Notes under the pieces: model-generated
Database searches by the model: none
Told to the model about the DNA's origin: nothing
The model's input: only the letters and a program-made list of their open reading frames with translations
Shown here: piece after piece, positions 36,612 to 45,803 of the stretch
Numbering within the stretch: position 1 is the first letter of the stretch
How the letters are laid out: every line of letters begins with the position of its first letter
Assembly (NCBI GenBank): GCA_022511125.1
Contig: JAFLSD010000011.1
Location: forward strand, 1-64,000
Direction: 5' to 3'
DNA: 64,000 nt
DNA from: Paramuribaculum sp.
GTDB taxonomy: Bacteria > Bacteroidota > Bacteroidia > Bacteroidales > Muribaculaceae
Program-made: the position numbers and the translations under genes

Positions 36612-37202
36612 TCAATCCTGATTCTCTTTGAGTATTGTGTCTATAACCTCGGCGATATCGGCAAATATTGAATCAATGTGACCATGTCCCTTGATTTTGT
36701 GATAACGCTTACCGCCATGATAGAACTCTTTCAGAGGCTGAGTTTGGTTATGATAGACTTTCAACCTGTTAGTAATAGTCTCTATATTGTCGTCCGCACG
36801 CCCAGTTTCCTGTCCCCTTTTTAGCATACGATCGATCAGTTCGTCATCATCTAATTCTAATCCGACAACCACATTAACTTTCGCTCCTCTGCGCTCTAAA
36901 AGTTCGTCCAAAGCGATTGCTTGAGGTATGGTACGCGGAAAACCGTCAAAAATCACACCGGATTCTGTTTTCGAATTGTTGTCCAATTCATGTTCGAGAA
37001 TATCTATCATCAAATTGTCGGGAATAAGTTGTCCCTTCGATATATATTCATTAGCTATTTTACCGAGCTCGGTCTCATTTTTTATATGCTGACGCAATAC
37101 ATCCCCGGTGGATATGTGATGCAAACCATACTTTTCTATCAGTTTCGCACTCTGAGTCCCTTTACCACTGCCGGGAGCACCAAAAACAACTATATTAAAC
37201 AT
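36612..37202 (-). CDS. adk: Adenylate kinase
   Basis: 196 residues, the short form without the zinc lid domain. Converts AMP and ATP to two ADP. Seen: P-loop GAPGSGKGTQ at 9-18, the AMP-binding HISTGDVLR, GVIFDGFPRTIPQA, and the lid RGQETGRADDN. It follows hpt on the same strand with a 33-bp gap and no promoter box, so the purine-salvage genes hpt and adk likely form an operon. Confidence 0.97.
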   Translation of the reverse strand: MFNIVVFGAPGSGKGTQSAKLIEKYGLHHISTGDVLRQHIKNETELGKIANEYISKGQLIPDNLMIDILEHELDNNSKTESGVIFDGFPRTIPQAIALDELLERRGAKVNVVVGLELDDDELIDRMLKRGQETGRADDNIETITNRLKVYHNQTQPLKEFYHGGKRYHKIKGHGHIDSIFADIAEVIDTILKENQD

Positions 37203-37235
37203 AAATCTTATCTTTTTAAAAGGTTGTTAATTAAT

Positions 37236-37778
37236 TTAATTATCTTCTTCGGCTACATATATGTCGCGCAAATTTCTTCCCAAGCCGTCGATATCGAGGC
37301 CGTATCCTATAATAAATTTAGGGGGAATAGTGAAGCCGATGTAGTCCGGTGTAACTTGATGACTACATACATCCGGTTTATATAACAACGCGGCCGTCCG
37401 GATGCTTGTCGGCTGTCTCAGTTTAAGATTATCAAGAAGTTCTTTAATTGTCCTTCCCGTATCTATGACATCCTCCATTATAATGATATCTCTTCCACGG
37501 ATATCCTCTTCTATCCCTAATAGTTCTTTGACGTCTCCGGAAGATTCCGTACCTGAGTAACTTTTTAATCTGACAAAAGTTATTTCTGCATCAATCGACA
37601 AATTCATAAAAACTTCGGATGCAAACGCAAAAGCTCCGTTTAGGACACAAACGAGCAGTGGACATTTCCCTTCATAATCTTCCGAAATTGCTGCCGCTAT
37701 CTGGCTTATGCGAGTCCCGATAGCTTCCGCCGGAATAAAAGGCTTAAATGAAATTCCATTAAAAATTACGTTTCCCAT
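37236..37778 (-). CDS. hpt: Hypoxanthine phosphoribosyltransferase
   Basis: 180 residues. Salvages hypoxanthine and guanine with PRPP. Seen: LLVCVLNGAFAFASEVF and the PRPP-binding motif DIIIMEDVIDTGRTIKEL, then DYIGFTIPPKFIIGYGLD. First gene of the hpt-adk pair, with its own promoter box at 37814-37821. Confidence 0.96.
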   Translation of the reverse strand: MGNVIFNGISFKPFIPAEAIGTRISQIAAAISEDYEGKCPLLVCVLNGAFAFASEVFMNLSIDAEITFVRLKSYSGTESSGDVKELLGIEEDIRGRDIIIMEDVIDTGRTIKELLDNLKLRQPTSIRTAALLYKPDVCSHQVTPDYIGFTIPPKFIIGYGLDIDGLGRNLRDIYVAEEDN

Positions 37779-37813
37779 GGTCTTAATATTTTAGAACAAA
37801 TATGTTCTATCCG

Positions 37814-37821
37814 CAAATATA
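37814..37821 (-). promoter_or_regulatory. -7 box of hpt
   Basis: Minus-strand TATATTTG, 35 nt before the ATG at 37778. Confidence 0.55.
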
Positions 37822-37878
37822 CATAATTTTTTTGAATTTTAACCACTCTTCTGGGGTCAATGGACTTTGATATTTTTC

Positions 37879-37909
37879 TTGCAAAAAGACTTGGAAAGCA
37901 TTAACTTTG
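37879..37909 (+). promoter_or_regulatory. Promoter of pyrB
   Basis: TTG 37879-37881, 20 nt, TAACTTTG 37902-37909. The leader to the ATG at 37934 is about 18 nt, too short for a pyrimidine attenuator. Confidence 0.7.
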
Positions 37910-37933
37910 CCAAAACTTAAAAATACCGGCTTT

Positions 37934-38860
37934 ATGAAAAACAGAAGCTTGGTTTCTATCGACGACATTAATCGCGAAGAAATCCTCGACCTGCTCAAAC
38001 GGGCAAGATATTTCGAAGAGCATCCGAATCTTAATGTGCTTCAGGGAAAAGTTGTCGCAACACTTTTTTTTGAACCTTCCACCAGAACTCGTCTTAGTTT
38101 TGAAACAGCGGTAAATCGTCTTGGAGGAAGGATCATAGGATTTTCTGATGCCAATACAAGTAGCTCGGCAAAAGGCGAAACGCTAAAAGACACGATCAAA
38201 ATGGTTTCTAACTATGTTGATCTTATCGTCATGCGCCATTATCTGGAAGGTGCCGCAAGATATGCTTCAGAAATAACCGACATTCCTGTGATAAATGCTG
38301 GTGACGGCGCAAACCAACATCCGTCACAGACTATGCTTGACTTGTATTCTATCTATAAGACCCAAGGGACTCTCGAAAACCTTACCATAACGATGGTGGG
38401 CGATTTAAAATATGGACGTACCGTGCATTCTCTGCTTATGGCTATGAGATATTTCAATCCCACTTTCAACTTTGTTTCTTGCGATGAACTAAAGATGCCT
38501 GTTGAATACAAAGAAATCTGTGATAAATACGGTATTCGCTACACTGAACATACCGATTTCACTCCGGAAGTTATTAACTCAACCGACATCCTGTACATGA
38601 CCCGTGTTCAAAGAGAACGTTTCACTGACATTATGGAGTATGAGAAAGTTAAAAATCTCTATACGCTCCGTAACAATATGCTCCTTGATGCCAGACCGAA
38701 TCTAAGAGTATTACATCCTCTACCTCGAATAACTGAAATCGATCAGGATGTCGATGACAATCCTAAGGCATATTATTTTGAACAGGCCCGCAATGGTCTC
38801 TTTGCACGCCAAGCTATTATATGCAGAGCCCTCGGCATAGATCCGGAAAATATAAACTGA
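37934..38860 (+). CDS. pyrB: Aspartate carbamoyltransferase, catalytic subunit
   Basis: 308 residues from the ATG at 37934; an in-frame ATG at 37907 lies within the -7 box and cannot be used. First committed step of pyrimidine synthesis. Seen: carbamoyl-phosphate loop [23 protein letters not shown], the [13 protein letters not shown] aspartate-site motif, and VLHPLPRI near the C-terminus. It is followed after 5 nt by pyrI, so the enzyme is the regulated class with separate regulatory chains. Confidence 0.97.
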   Translation: MKNRSLVSIDDINREEILDLLKRARYFEEHPNLNVLQGKVVATLFFEPSTRTRLSFETAVNRLGGRIIGFSDANTSSSAKGETLKDTIKMVSNYVDLIVMRHYLEGAARYASEITDIPVINAGDGANQHPSQTMLDLYSIYKTQGTLENLTITMVGDLKYGRTVHSLLMAMRYFNPTFNFVSCDELKMPVEYKEICDKYGIRYTEHTDFTPEVINSTDILYMTRVQRERFTDIMEYEKVKNLYTLRNNMLLDARPNLRVLHPLPRITEIDQDVDDNPKAYYFEQARNGLFARQAIICRALGIDPENIN

Positions 38861-38865
38861 ATAAT

Positions 38866-39318
38866 ATGAAAAAAGAACTCGCAGTGGCCGCTTTGCGCAA
38901 CGGCACAGTTATCGACCATATACCAAGCCACGTTTTATTTAAAGTAGTTGAACTTCTTGATCTTCAACATATGAAAACGGGTGTTACTATCGGCAACAAT
39001 CTCGACAGTAACCGGATGGGAACAAAAGGAATAATAAAAATCGCCGATATTTTCTTCCCAGAAACGATACTCAATCGCATAGCCATCATCGCTCCCGGAG
39101 CTGTGATAAATATTATCAAGGATTTCGAAGTTGTAGAAAAAAGACCTGTGGAATTACCGGAAGAAATAATCGGCATAATTCGTTGTGGTAATCCCAAGTG
39201 TATCACAAATAACGAGCCGATGAAAACGCGTTTTGAAGTCATCGACGAGGGACAAGTGGCTGTAAAATGTCATTATTGCGGTAAAACAGTACCGAGCTCT
39301 GAAGCGCATCTGAAATGA
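38866..39318 (+). CDS. pyrI: Aspartate carbamoyltransferase, regulatory subunit
   Basis: 150 residues from the ATG at 38866. Allosteric chain that binds nucleotides and, through a zinc site, the catalytic subunit. Seen: N-terminal allosteric domain (GTVIDHIPSHVLFKVVELL), NRMGTKGIIKI, and the zinc domain with four Cys: CGNPKCITNNE and CHYCGK. Its stop overlaps the next start (ATGA). Confidence 0.96.
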   Translation: MKKELAVAALRNGTVIDHIPSHVLFKVVELLDLQHMKTGVTIGNNLDSNRMGTKGIIKIADIFFPETILNRIAIIAPGAVINIIKDFEVVEKRPVELPEEIIGIIRCGNPKCITNNEPMKTRFEVIDEGQVAVKCHYCGKTVPSSEAHLK

Positions 39319-39890
39319 TTGCAACAGACAGAGAATATTGGAAGCCGGGAACAATGATCTATCCGCTGCCGGCTGTGATTGTTTCATGTGGGACTTTCGA
39401 AGAATCGAATCTGGTAACAGTTGCATGGACAGGCACTATATGTACCGATCCGGCAATGTGTTATATATCTCTGCGCCCCTCCCGGTATAGCCACGAAATT
39501 ATCCGGCGCAATATGGAATTCACTATCAATTTAACTACCGAACGACTTGCGAAAGCCGCAGATTGGTGTGGCGTGAAATCGGGAAGAGACTTTGACAAAT
39601 GGAAGGAGATGAATCTTACCAAAGGAAAGGGAGTGAATGTGCAGTGTCCGTATATTGTTGAGTCACCACTTAATATAGAATGCCGCGTGCGACAAATCAC
39701 ATCATTGGGATCGCACGATATGTTTATTGCCGATGTTTTGGGAGTTATTGCCGATAAGAGTTTTATAGACAAGGAGTCGGGTGCATTCGATCTGCAACGA
39801 GCAGCTCTTATTTCTTATAGTCACGGTCATTATTACGGACAGGGAGCTGAAATAGGCCGCTTCGGATGGTCTGTGCGTAAGAAATCTTAA
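39315..39890 (+). CDS. Flavin reductase-like FMN-binding protein
   Basis: 191 residues. Matches the flavin reductase/FMN-binding split-barrel family: PLPAVIVSCGTFEESNLVTVAWTGTIC, RPSRYSHEIIRRNMEFTINL and HDMFIADVLGVIAD. Members reduce or bind FMN; substrates vary. Coupled to pyrI by a 4-bp ATGA overlap, so it is the third gene of a pyrBI operon, an arrangement I believe is common in Bacteroidales. The link to pyrimidine synthesis is unexplained. Confidence 0.85.
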   Translation: MIATDREYWKPGTMIYPLPAVIVSCGTFEESNLVTVAWTGTICTDPAMCYISLRPSRYSHEIIRRNMEFTINLTTERLAKAADWCGVKSGRDFDKWKEMNLTKGKGVNVQCPYIVESPLNIECRVRQITSLGSHDMFIADVLGVIADKSFIDKESGAFDLQRAALISYSHGHYYGQGAEIGRFGWSVRKKS

Positions 39891-39903
39891 ATAAGATTGC
39901 TAA

Positions 39904-40536
39904 TCAAAAGGTTTTCAAGTGATTGAAAAGGCGGTGAACAGGAAGTCCCATGACGTTGTAGAAGCTGCCTTGAATGGATTTTATGGCGACAGCTCCGATC
40001 CATTCCTGGATGCCGTAGGCACCAGCTTTATCGTATGGGCGGTACTTAAACAGGTAGTATTCAATTTCTTCATCTGTGAGTTCCGCAAATTCCACTTTTG
40101 ATAACGAGCTGAAAGAGAGGTGTTTGTTTTTTGTTCGAATTGAGACTCCAGTTACGACGGTGTGGGCTTTTCCGGCAAGAGTCCGAAGCATGGCTTTGGC
40201 TTGTACGTAATCGGTGGGTTTTCCGATTGGTTTTCCGTCGACAATGACCATCGTATCAGCGGTAATACTCAGTATGTTAGCTGTAGATTCCGCTTGAAAG
40301 CGGCGATAAAATTCGTTTGATTTTTTTATTGCGAGGTATTCAGAGATTTCAAGTGGTGGAAGATCGGCTGGGTAGGTTTCATCACAATCTTCTAACGGTC
40401 TGATTTCGAATGGGATATCGAGCATTGAGAGGAGTTCACGACGGCGTGGCGATGCACTCGCAAGAACGACCGTGAACTTTTCAAGGTTCTTTAATGGGTT
40501 GATTGCCAGATGATTATTGCAGTCTGTCTTTTCCAT
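39904..40536 (-). CDS. maf: Maf-family nucleotide pyrophosphatase
   Basis: 210 residues. Maf proteins hydrolyse non-canonical or modified nucleoside triphosphates. Seen: LASASPRRRELLSML (substrate loop), ITADTMVIVDGKPIGKP with the catalytic Asp, and YDKAGAYGIQEWIGAVAIKSI (GAYGIQ motif). A 15-residue extension precedes the usual N-terminus. Its start overlaps the end of the DUF2520 gene by 23 bp on the same strand, so the two are cotranslated. Confidence 0.93.
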   Translation of the reverse strand: MEKTDCNNHLAINPLKNLEKFTVVLASASPRRRELLSMLDIPFEIRPLEDCDETYPADLPPLEISEYLAIKKSNEFYRRFQAESTANILSITADTMVIVDGKPIGKPTDYVQAKAMLRTLAGKAHTVVTGVSIRTKNKHLSFSSLSKVEFAELTDEEIEYYLFKYRPYDKAGAYGIQEWIGAVAIKSIQGSFYNVMGLPVHRLFNHLKTF

Positions 40537-41335
40537 AGAGTTTCATGATTTGGTTTGATAGAAATTCATAGATAACTCGTTGATTTTCAGGAAGGAGGCG
40601 AAGATGTTCTTCTATAACGCGTTGATCGCCTCTTCTTGCAGGTCCGGTTTGAGCTTCTAATGGACTGATTTTATGGATTTTATCCCACGTTTCTTGGATG
40701 AGGGGGAACAGGATTTCAATGTCGTTTCCTGTGGTTTCCAAGACCTCTTTTGCGTTGATCCACAGGTAGTTGACGAAATTGCAGGCGAAGACAGCGGCGG
40801 CGTGGATTCGTTTGCGTGTATCACTATCGGCAACCGTAACTTTTTCGCTAAGGCGCGACGCAATACTAATCAGCTGATTTTCAATAATTTCCGAGGAGCC
40901 TTCGACAAAAATCGGTACGTTTTTGAGGTCTACGGGGATGCCTTTCGTGAAGGTCTGCATGGGGTAGATGACGCCGTAAACATCTGATACTGAGGAGAAT
41001 ATTTCTTTTGGCACGGAACCGGATGTGTGTACCCAGAGTCCTCCATGCTTATTGACTGATTGACAGATTGTTGCGATTGCATCATCGGCAACGGTTATGA
41101 TGTAGAGGTCAGCCTGGGCAAGAATGTTGCCCTTGGAATTTGTCACGGTGATCTCTTTGTTTTCCCTTATGAGTTGCTTGCAGAGGTTGGCGATTTCCTG
41201 GGCATGGGCAATATTTCGCCCATATATCTGCCGCACGTTAATACCTGCTTTTATAAGCTGTGGCACAAGGGAATAGGCTACGTTTCCCGTGCCAAGAACG
41301 ACACAATCGAGGGAGGTGTCTGAGGGGTTCACCAT
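40514..41335 (-). CDS. Rossmann-like and DUF2520 domain protein
   Basis: 273 residues from the ATG at 41335; an ATG at 41359 lies deeper in the upstream gene. Seen: N-terminal Rossmann nucleotide-binding strand CVVLGTGNVAYSLVPQLI, YIITVADDAIATIC, HTSGSVPKEIF, then the helical DUF2520 part (HAAAVFACNFVNYLWINAKEVL). The fold resembles pyrroline-carboxylate reductase and ketopantoate reductase, but no substrate is established. It overlaps the nitroreductase stop by 7 bp, making a nitroreductase-DUF2520-maf operon. Confidence 0.85.
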   Translation of the reverse strand: MVNPSDTSLDCVVLGTGNVAYSLVPQLIKAGINVRQIYGRNIAHAQEIANLCKQLIRENKEITVTNSKGNILAQADLYIITVADDAIATICQSVNKHGGLWVHTSGSVPKEIFSSVSDVYGVIYPMQTFTKGIPVDLKNVPIFVEGSSEIIENQLISIASRLSEKVTVADSDTRKRIHAAAVFACNFVNYLWINAKEVLETTGNDIEILFPLIQETWDKIHKISPLEAQTGPARRGDQRVIEEHLRLLPENQRVIYEFLSNQIMKLYGKDRLQ

Positions 41336-41856
41336 TGCCCAAGGTGAACGTTTTCCCATTTTAGCTTTTCGAGGTCGTTGGGTCTACGTTGTTCGTTTTT
41401 ATGCCCGAATGTAAGGATACAGAGGGGATTAAATTGCTCTGGAATAGAGAGTTGCTCGGCCACATATTCGTCGGAAGGTTGTCCGTCGGCAGTAAATCGT
41501 CCTCTTACCTGAACCCAGCAGGAACCGAGCCCAAGGTCTTCTGCTTGAAGTTGCATATATGCTGCTGCTATCGATGCGTCTTCCACCCAAACGTCACTCG
41601 CCATGGTGTCGCCGCAGACGATTATCGCGAGCCGGCAGTCTTTGATCGAAACGGCGTATTGCGGCTTGCATTGTGAGAGTCGTTCGAGCATTTCGGGGTT
41701 TTCGACGGCAACGAATTGCCACGAACGGGTGTTTTTTGAAGTTGGCGCGAGAAGTGCGGCTTCGAGTATTGTCCTGACGTTTTCTGGTGAGATTTGTTGT
41801 GAGTCATATCGCCGTGTGCTGCGGCGGTTGACAATCAGTTGATGAAAGTCGGTCAT
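41329..41856 (-). CDS. Nitroreductase-family FMN oxidoreductase
   Basis: 175 residues. Seen: NRRSTRRYDSQQISPENV (FMN phosphate-binding start), EAALLAPTSKNTRSWQFVAV, DASIAAAYMQLQAEDLGLGSCWVQ and the C-terminal ILTFGHK. FMN-dependent NAD(P)H oxidoreductase, possibly active on nitro compounds or quinones. First gene of a three-gene minus operon, 13 bp behind the HU-CCDC81 gene. Confidence 0.9.
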   Translation of the reverse strand: MTDFHQLIVNRRSTRRYDSQQISPENVRTILEAALLAPTSKNTRSWQFVAVENPEMLERLSQCKPQYAVSIKDCRLAIIVCGDTMASDVWVEDASIAAAYMQLQAEDLGLGSCWVQVRGRFTADGQPSDEYVAEQLSIPEQFNPLCILTFGHKNEQRRPNDLEKLKWENVHLGQW

Positions 41857-41869
41857 GCGGGGTGGAATT

Positions 41870-42889
41870 TTATTTGCAGAACACCCATGTTCCCGGGTGA
41901 ATCGCTGCGAATTGTTTTTTGTATTGTGTTACGGACTTAAGGGTGTTTCCGCTTGCAGCGAAGACACGGTGATGTCCGTCATATTCAATGATATCGAGTT
42001 TTTCCCATGCTCTTTTAGCGATCCAGTTTTCTGCTTCCTGACGTGTGTCGAACGATCCGACAATGAGGAAGTATTGGTCGTCGTGGTTCATGCGTCTATC
42101 GTCAGGGATAGATGATCGGCGAGAACGTTCTTCTTTTGTTTTTACCGGTTTTTCTGATTCGGCGGATGTTTCGGGTGCCACAGTCGTCGAGGGTTGAACG
42201 GTAGCTTTCACTTTGGGTTTTTCGGGAAGCGGTTTTGCTACGATCTCAACAGTTTCGGGTTCTTCCCGGGGTGGCGTTATCAAAAGGACTGATTTAGTAA
42301 CAGGTTTGGCGATTGAGGCCTGGAAGTGAGTTTCTTTATCAAAAATCACAGGGGTGGTGAATATCACGCCAAGCATGAAGATGACGATGATGACGGCGGC
42401 CCATTTCACGGCTTTGACAACTGAACGTAGGAGAACGCGGGGGTTGTCGGCTGCAACGTTTTCGGCTACAGTGTTATCAACAGGGAGCTTTAAGGCGTCG
42501 AGTCCATAGAAGGGGGCGTTGACGAGAGATCGGTTTTCATCGGGGGTGAATAGGATGGCTCCTCCGGCGGCTCGTTTGAATCGGCCGACACGTGGTATTT
42601 CGAAATTACCGGTGAGCTCGATGACGGATTTCATCATTTCTACGGAGTCGCTAACAACTTTGCCTGCTGCCTGATATGTAACGCCTTCGCGACGCGAGAT
42701 GCTTGAAGCAAGGAGGCCGTCGTTGTGGTCAAGGCTACCGTTGAATCCGACAGTCCGTCGGGGCGGCAAGGCTGTAAGGCCGTCTATACGAGCACTATGC
42801 TCGTCAGCGACAAGTGCTCCCCATCCGGGGATGATCACGCAGTCGTGTTGACTGAGAAGGAATTGAATATGTGGTATAATCCTATTCAC
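41870..42889 (-). CDS. HU-CCDC81 and SPOR domain cell-envelope protein
   Basis: 339 residues. Start is GTG at 42889 (MNRIIPHIQFLLSQHDCVIIPGWGA); no closer Met fits. N-terminal tandem HU-like CCDC81 domains (1-125), a membrane helix near 159-178 (WAAVIIVIFMLGVIFTTPVIF), a Pro/Glu/Lys-rich linker, and a C-terminal SPOR domain (about 275-339, YFLIVGSFDTRQEAENWI). SPOR domains bind denuded peptidoglycan at the division site, and HU-CCDC81 domains may recruit partners or DNA on the cytoplasmic side. The -7 box ends 5 nt before the GTG, so the transcript is probably leaderless. Confidence 0.85.
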   Translation of the reverse strand: MNRIIPHIQFLLSQHDCVIIPGWGALVADEHSARIDGLTALPPRRTVGFNGSLDHNDGLLASSISRREGVTYQAAGKVVSDSVEMMKSVIELTGNFEIPRVGRFKRAAGGAILFTPDENRSLVNAPFYGLDALKLPVDNTVAENVAADNPRVLLRSVVKAVKWAAVIIVIFMLGVIFTTPVIFDKETHFQASIAKPVTKSVLLITPPREEPETVEIVAKPLPEKPKVKATVQPSTTVAPETSAESEKPVKTKEERSRRSSIPDDRRMNHDDQYFLIVGSFDTRQEAENWIAKRAWEKLDIIEYDGHHRVFAASGNTLKSVTQYKKQFAAIHPGTWVFCK

Positions 42890-42894
42890 GTTTG

Positions 42895-42902
42895 CAAAAA
42901 TA
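42895..42902 (-). promoter_or_regulatory. -7 box of the HU-CCDC81 gene, leaderless
   Basis: Minus-strand TATTTTTG only 5 nt from the GTG start codon. Confidence 0.6.
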
Positions 42903-42997
42903 CATATTTTTTCGTAATATTCAAATCTCAGCTTTGAGTCGATAGAGTTTTAAGTGTTATGAGTCTTATAAGACGGATAAGTGGGATGAGGGGACGA

Positions 42998-43031
42998 TTG
43001 TGGGATAAATGAGAATTTTTCAGTAATTTTG
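42998..43031 (+). promoter_or_regulatory. Promoter of the defence-island methyltransferase
   Basis: TTG 42998-43000, 23 nt, TAATTTTG 43024-43031, ahead of the ATG at 43061. This is the only exact promoter match I find in front of the island; the three later genes with short gaps probably depend on it. Confidence 0.6.
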
Positions 43032-43060
43032 TTTGCATAATAATATTGTTTAAAAACAAG

Positions 43061-45790
43061 ATGGCGAGGAAAGCTAAATCATATTCTCATGTAGCCGCTA
43101 CTGAAGCGTTGGAACTGCTTGGTAAGCATGGCACGACTTCCGAAGGACTCATTTATGAGCTTCTTCGCATCTTTGCCGGTTTCGGTGACGGTCAAATTGG
43201 TCGATTGAAAGATGGTCGAGGCAATTCAGCTAATGACGACAAGACTATACTTGTCAAGAATCTGGTTGCTTATCGTCCTAAACCTTCCGACCTCATAGAA
43301 AATCTTTATAAAGAAATCAAGGTTATGGTAGCTGACAATAAAATCTCTCGGCACAACCCTCGACTTTATATTGTCAGCAATGGCACTGATATTGTAGCCT
43401 ATGATCCAAAAAAGAAAGAATACGACGAATTCAAAGTAGAGCTATTATGGCGTGATTTTTCTTTCTTTGAGCCGTTGGCAGGTATTGAACCAGTTGCTCA
43501 TATTGAGGAGGCCGAAGCCGACGTAAAGAGTGCCGAGCTTATGGCCAAACTCTTTGACGATATTCGTCGCTATAATGATATTCGAGACAAAGACACCGTC
43601 CATGCTCTCAATATTTTCATGTCGCGGCTCCTGTTTTGCTTCTTTGCCGAAGATACTGGATTGTTCCCCGATGAGAATCTTTTCACCAACACTCTGAAAA
43701 CATACACCAAAGAAGACGGCTCTGACCTCGCCGATTTCATCGACCGTGCTTTCTTCGTTATGTCGACCAACGACGCCGAAATTCGTGCTCGGCTTCCCAA
43801 ATTCTTTGATGTTTTCCCTTATGTCAATGGCGGACTGTTCCGTGAACATTACCCGATACCGTTTCTTTCACGCCGCGCCCGCACATTGATTATCAACTGC
43901 GGAGAATATAATTGGCGAGAAATCAATCCTGACATATTCGGGTCGATGATACAGGCAGTCATTACCCCCGAACAACGTGCCGGGCTCGGTATGCACTACA
44001 CGTCCGTTCCGAATATCGAGAAACTTATTAAACCACTTTTCCTCGACTCTCTCGAAGAAGAATACCTTGCAGCTTGCGCCGAGTGTCGCGAAAAGCTCGC
44101 TCAAAACATAAAGCCCGATAAGGCAGCACAACGGCTAAGCCGACTTCTTGCCCGACTTTCACAAATAAAGTTCTTTGACCCGGCTTGCGGCAGCGGAAAC
44201 TTCCTTATTATATCCTACAAGAGAGTGCGTGAACTTGAAATAAAAGTTTGGAAAGCCATTCGCGACATAGCCAATCTCAGCATTCTTCCAATCCCAGGCA
44301 TAACACTCACGCAATTCTACGGCATTGAGATTGACGAATATGCTTGCGACACCGCCACTCTCTCGCTGTGGCTCGCCGAACACCAAATGAACGTCAAATT
44401 CAAAGAAGAATTCGGCGTTGACACCGAAACCTTGCCGCTTAAACCATCCGGCCATATCATCTGCGGCAACGCTTGCCGTCTCAACTGGAACACTGTCTGC
44501 TCTCATGAGTCCGACGACGAAGTCTATATCATGGGCAACCCGCCGTATCTTGGAAGCTCCATGCAAGATGAAGCTCAAAAAGATGACCTGAAAACAGTAT
44601 GTGGTCATTTCCAAAATTATAAAAATCTGGATTATATTGCTTCTTGGTTCTATAAAGGGGCTAAATATATTTCGGGCACGAAATCCAAATGCGCTTTCGT
44701 TTCGACAAATTCTATTTGTCAAGGGGACAGCGTTAATCTTTTATGGCCCAATGTTTTCTCCAAAGACGTTGAGATTTGCTTTGCTTATGAGTCATTCAAA
44801 TGGAGTAATAGTGCCAAAGCCAATGCCGCTGTTATTGTAGTTATTATTGGTTTAGAAAGCGTTTCAAAAAACCATAAATTGCTTTATAATAACGGACAAG
44901 TTTCAAAAGTAGAACATATCAATGGCTATCTATTAGCTGCTCCCGAAATTGCAGTTGTAAGAAGAAATAAACCAATTTCCGGATTACCTAAAATGGTTTT
45001 TGGAAATAAACCGACAGATGGAGGTTTTTTAATACTTGAACCTGAAGAAAAAGAAAAACTTATATTAGATTATCCTGAAGCTGAGCCATTAATACGAATT
45101 TATCAAGGCTCTGATAGCTTTATAAACGGCTTGGATAGATATTGTTTTTGGATTACAGATGAGAACTTGGATTTGGCAAATTCTATACCACCGATTGTAG
45201 AAAGATTTGAAGCAGTAAAAATTTTTAGACTCCAGAGCAAAGCCGATTCAACTGTTGAATACGCTGATAAACCACATTTGTTCAAACAACGTGCCCATCA
45301 AGACGGAATTGCATTGTTAGTTCCTCGTGTGTCTTCCGAAAGACGCGAGTATCTTCCTATCGGCTTTGTTAATTCTAATACAATTGCTTCAGATGCAACT
45401 CAAGTTATATATGGAGCTACGCTCTTAACTTTCGCCATTTTAGCTAATCGTATGCATACTATTTGGCTGAGAGCTATTGGTGGTAAACTTAAAAACGATT
45501 ATCGTTATTCCAATCTTGTCTATGATTCTTTCCCGTTCCCAAAGCTAACTACTTTGGATAAGAAAGTTTTGGAAGACTTGGCCCAAAACATTCTTGATAT
45601 ACGCGACCAAAATTACGACATGACGCTCGGGAAAATGTATAACCCCGAAACTATGCCGGAAGAATTACGCCGAGCACACGCCGAACTCGATCTTGCCGTC
45701 GAACGCATCTACCGCTCCGTGCCGTTCCAATCCGACGAAGAACGCCTCGAACATCTTTTCCGCCTCTACTCCAAATTGACCAAAAAATAA
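43061..45790 (+). CDS. MmeI-like class I DNA methyltransferase
   Basis: 909 residues from ATG 43061; a TTG at 43046 is in frame but less likely. Seen: helical N-terminal region (1-330), SAM motif I FDPACGSGNF at 372-381, GIEIDEYACDTATLSLWLAE, and catalytic NPPY at 493-496, the gamma-class adenine methylase order. This is the MmeI/Eco57I-type architecture: N-terminal domain, helical spacer, methylase, target-recognition domain (about 505-825) and helical C-terminus. I see no D...ExK nuclease site in the N-terminal region, so cutting is probably done by another protein, the GIY-YIG nuclease being the obvious candidate. The middle third is much richer in AT than both ends. Probable product: N6-methyladenine in a specific site. 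Confidence 0.85.
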   Translation: MARKAKSYSHVAATEALELLGKHGTTSEGLIYELLRIFAGFGDGQIGRLKDGRGNSANDDKTILVKNLVAYRPKPSDLIENLYKEIKVMVADNKISRHNPRLYIVSNGTDIVAYDPKKKEYDEFKVELLWRDFSFFEPLAGIEPVAHIEEAEADVKSAELMAKLFDDIRRYNDIRDKDTVHALNIFMSRLLFCFFAEDTGLFPDENLFTNTLKTYTKEDGSDLADFIDRAFFVMSTNDAEIRARLPKFFDVFPYVNGGLFREHYPIPFLSRRARTLIINCGEYNWREINPDIFGSMIQAVITPEQRAGLGMHYTSVPNIEKLIKPLFLDSLEEEYLAACAECREKLAQNIKPDKAAQRLSRLLARLSQIKFFDPACGSGNFLIISYKRVRELEIKVWKAIRDIANLSILPIPGITLTQFYGIEIDEYACDTATLSLWLAEHQMNVKFKEEFGVDTETLPLKPSGHIICGNACRLNWNTVCSHESDDEVYIMGNPPYLGSSMQDEAQKDDLKTVCGHFQNYKNLDYIASWFYKGAKYISGTKSKCAFVSTNSICQGDSVNLLWPNVFSKDVEICFAYESFKWSNSAKANAAVIVVIIGLESVSKNHKLLYNNGQVSKVEHINGYLLAAPEIAVVRRNKPISGLPKMVFGNKPTDGGFLILEPEEKEKLILDYPEAEPLIRIYQGSDSFINGLDRYCFWITDENLDLANSIPPIVERFEAVKIFRLQSKADSTVEYADKPHLFKQRAHQDGIALLVPRVSSERREYLPIGFVNSNTIASDATQVIYGATLLTFAILANRMHTIWLRAIGGKLKNDYRYSNLVYDSFPFPKLTTLDKKVLEDLAQNILDIRDQNYDMTLGKMYNPETMPEELRRAHAELDLAVERIYRSVPFQSDEERLEHLFRLYSKLTKK

Positions 45791-45803
45791 TATATACTCC
45801 AAT

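Noticed and set aside
37907-37933. Upstream start for pyrB
   Set aside because: The ATG overlaps the -7 box, so it would not be in the transcript.
43061-45790. BREX PglX or DISARM methylase
   Set aside because: No PglZ, BrxC, DrmA or DrmB homologues accompany it, and the domain order fits MmeI-type enzymes better.
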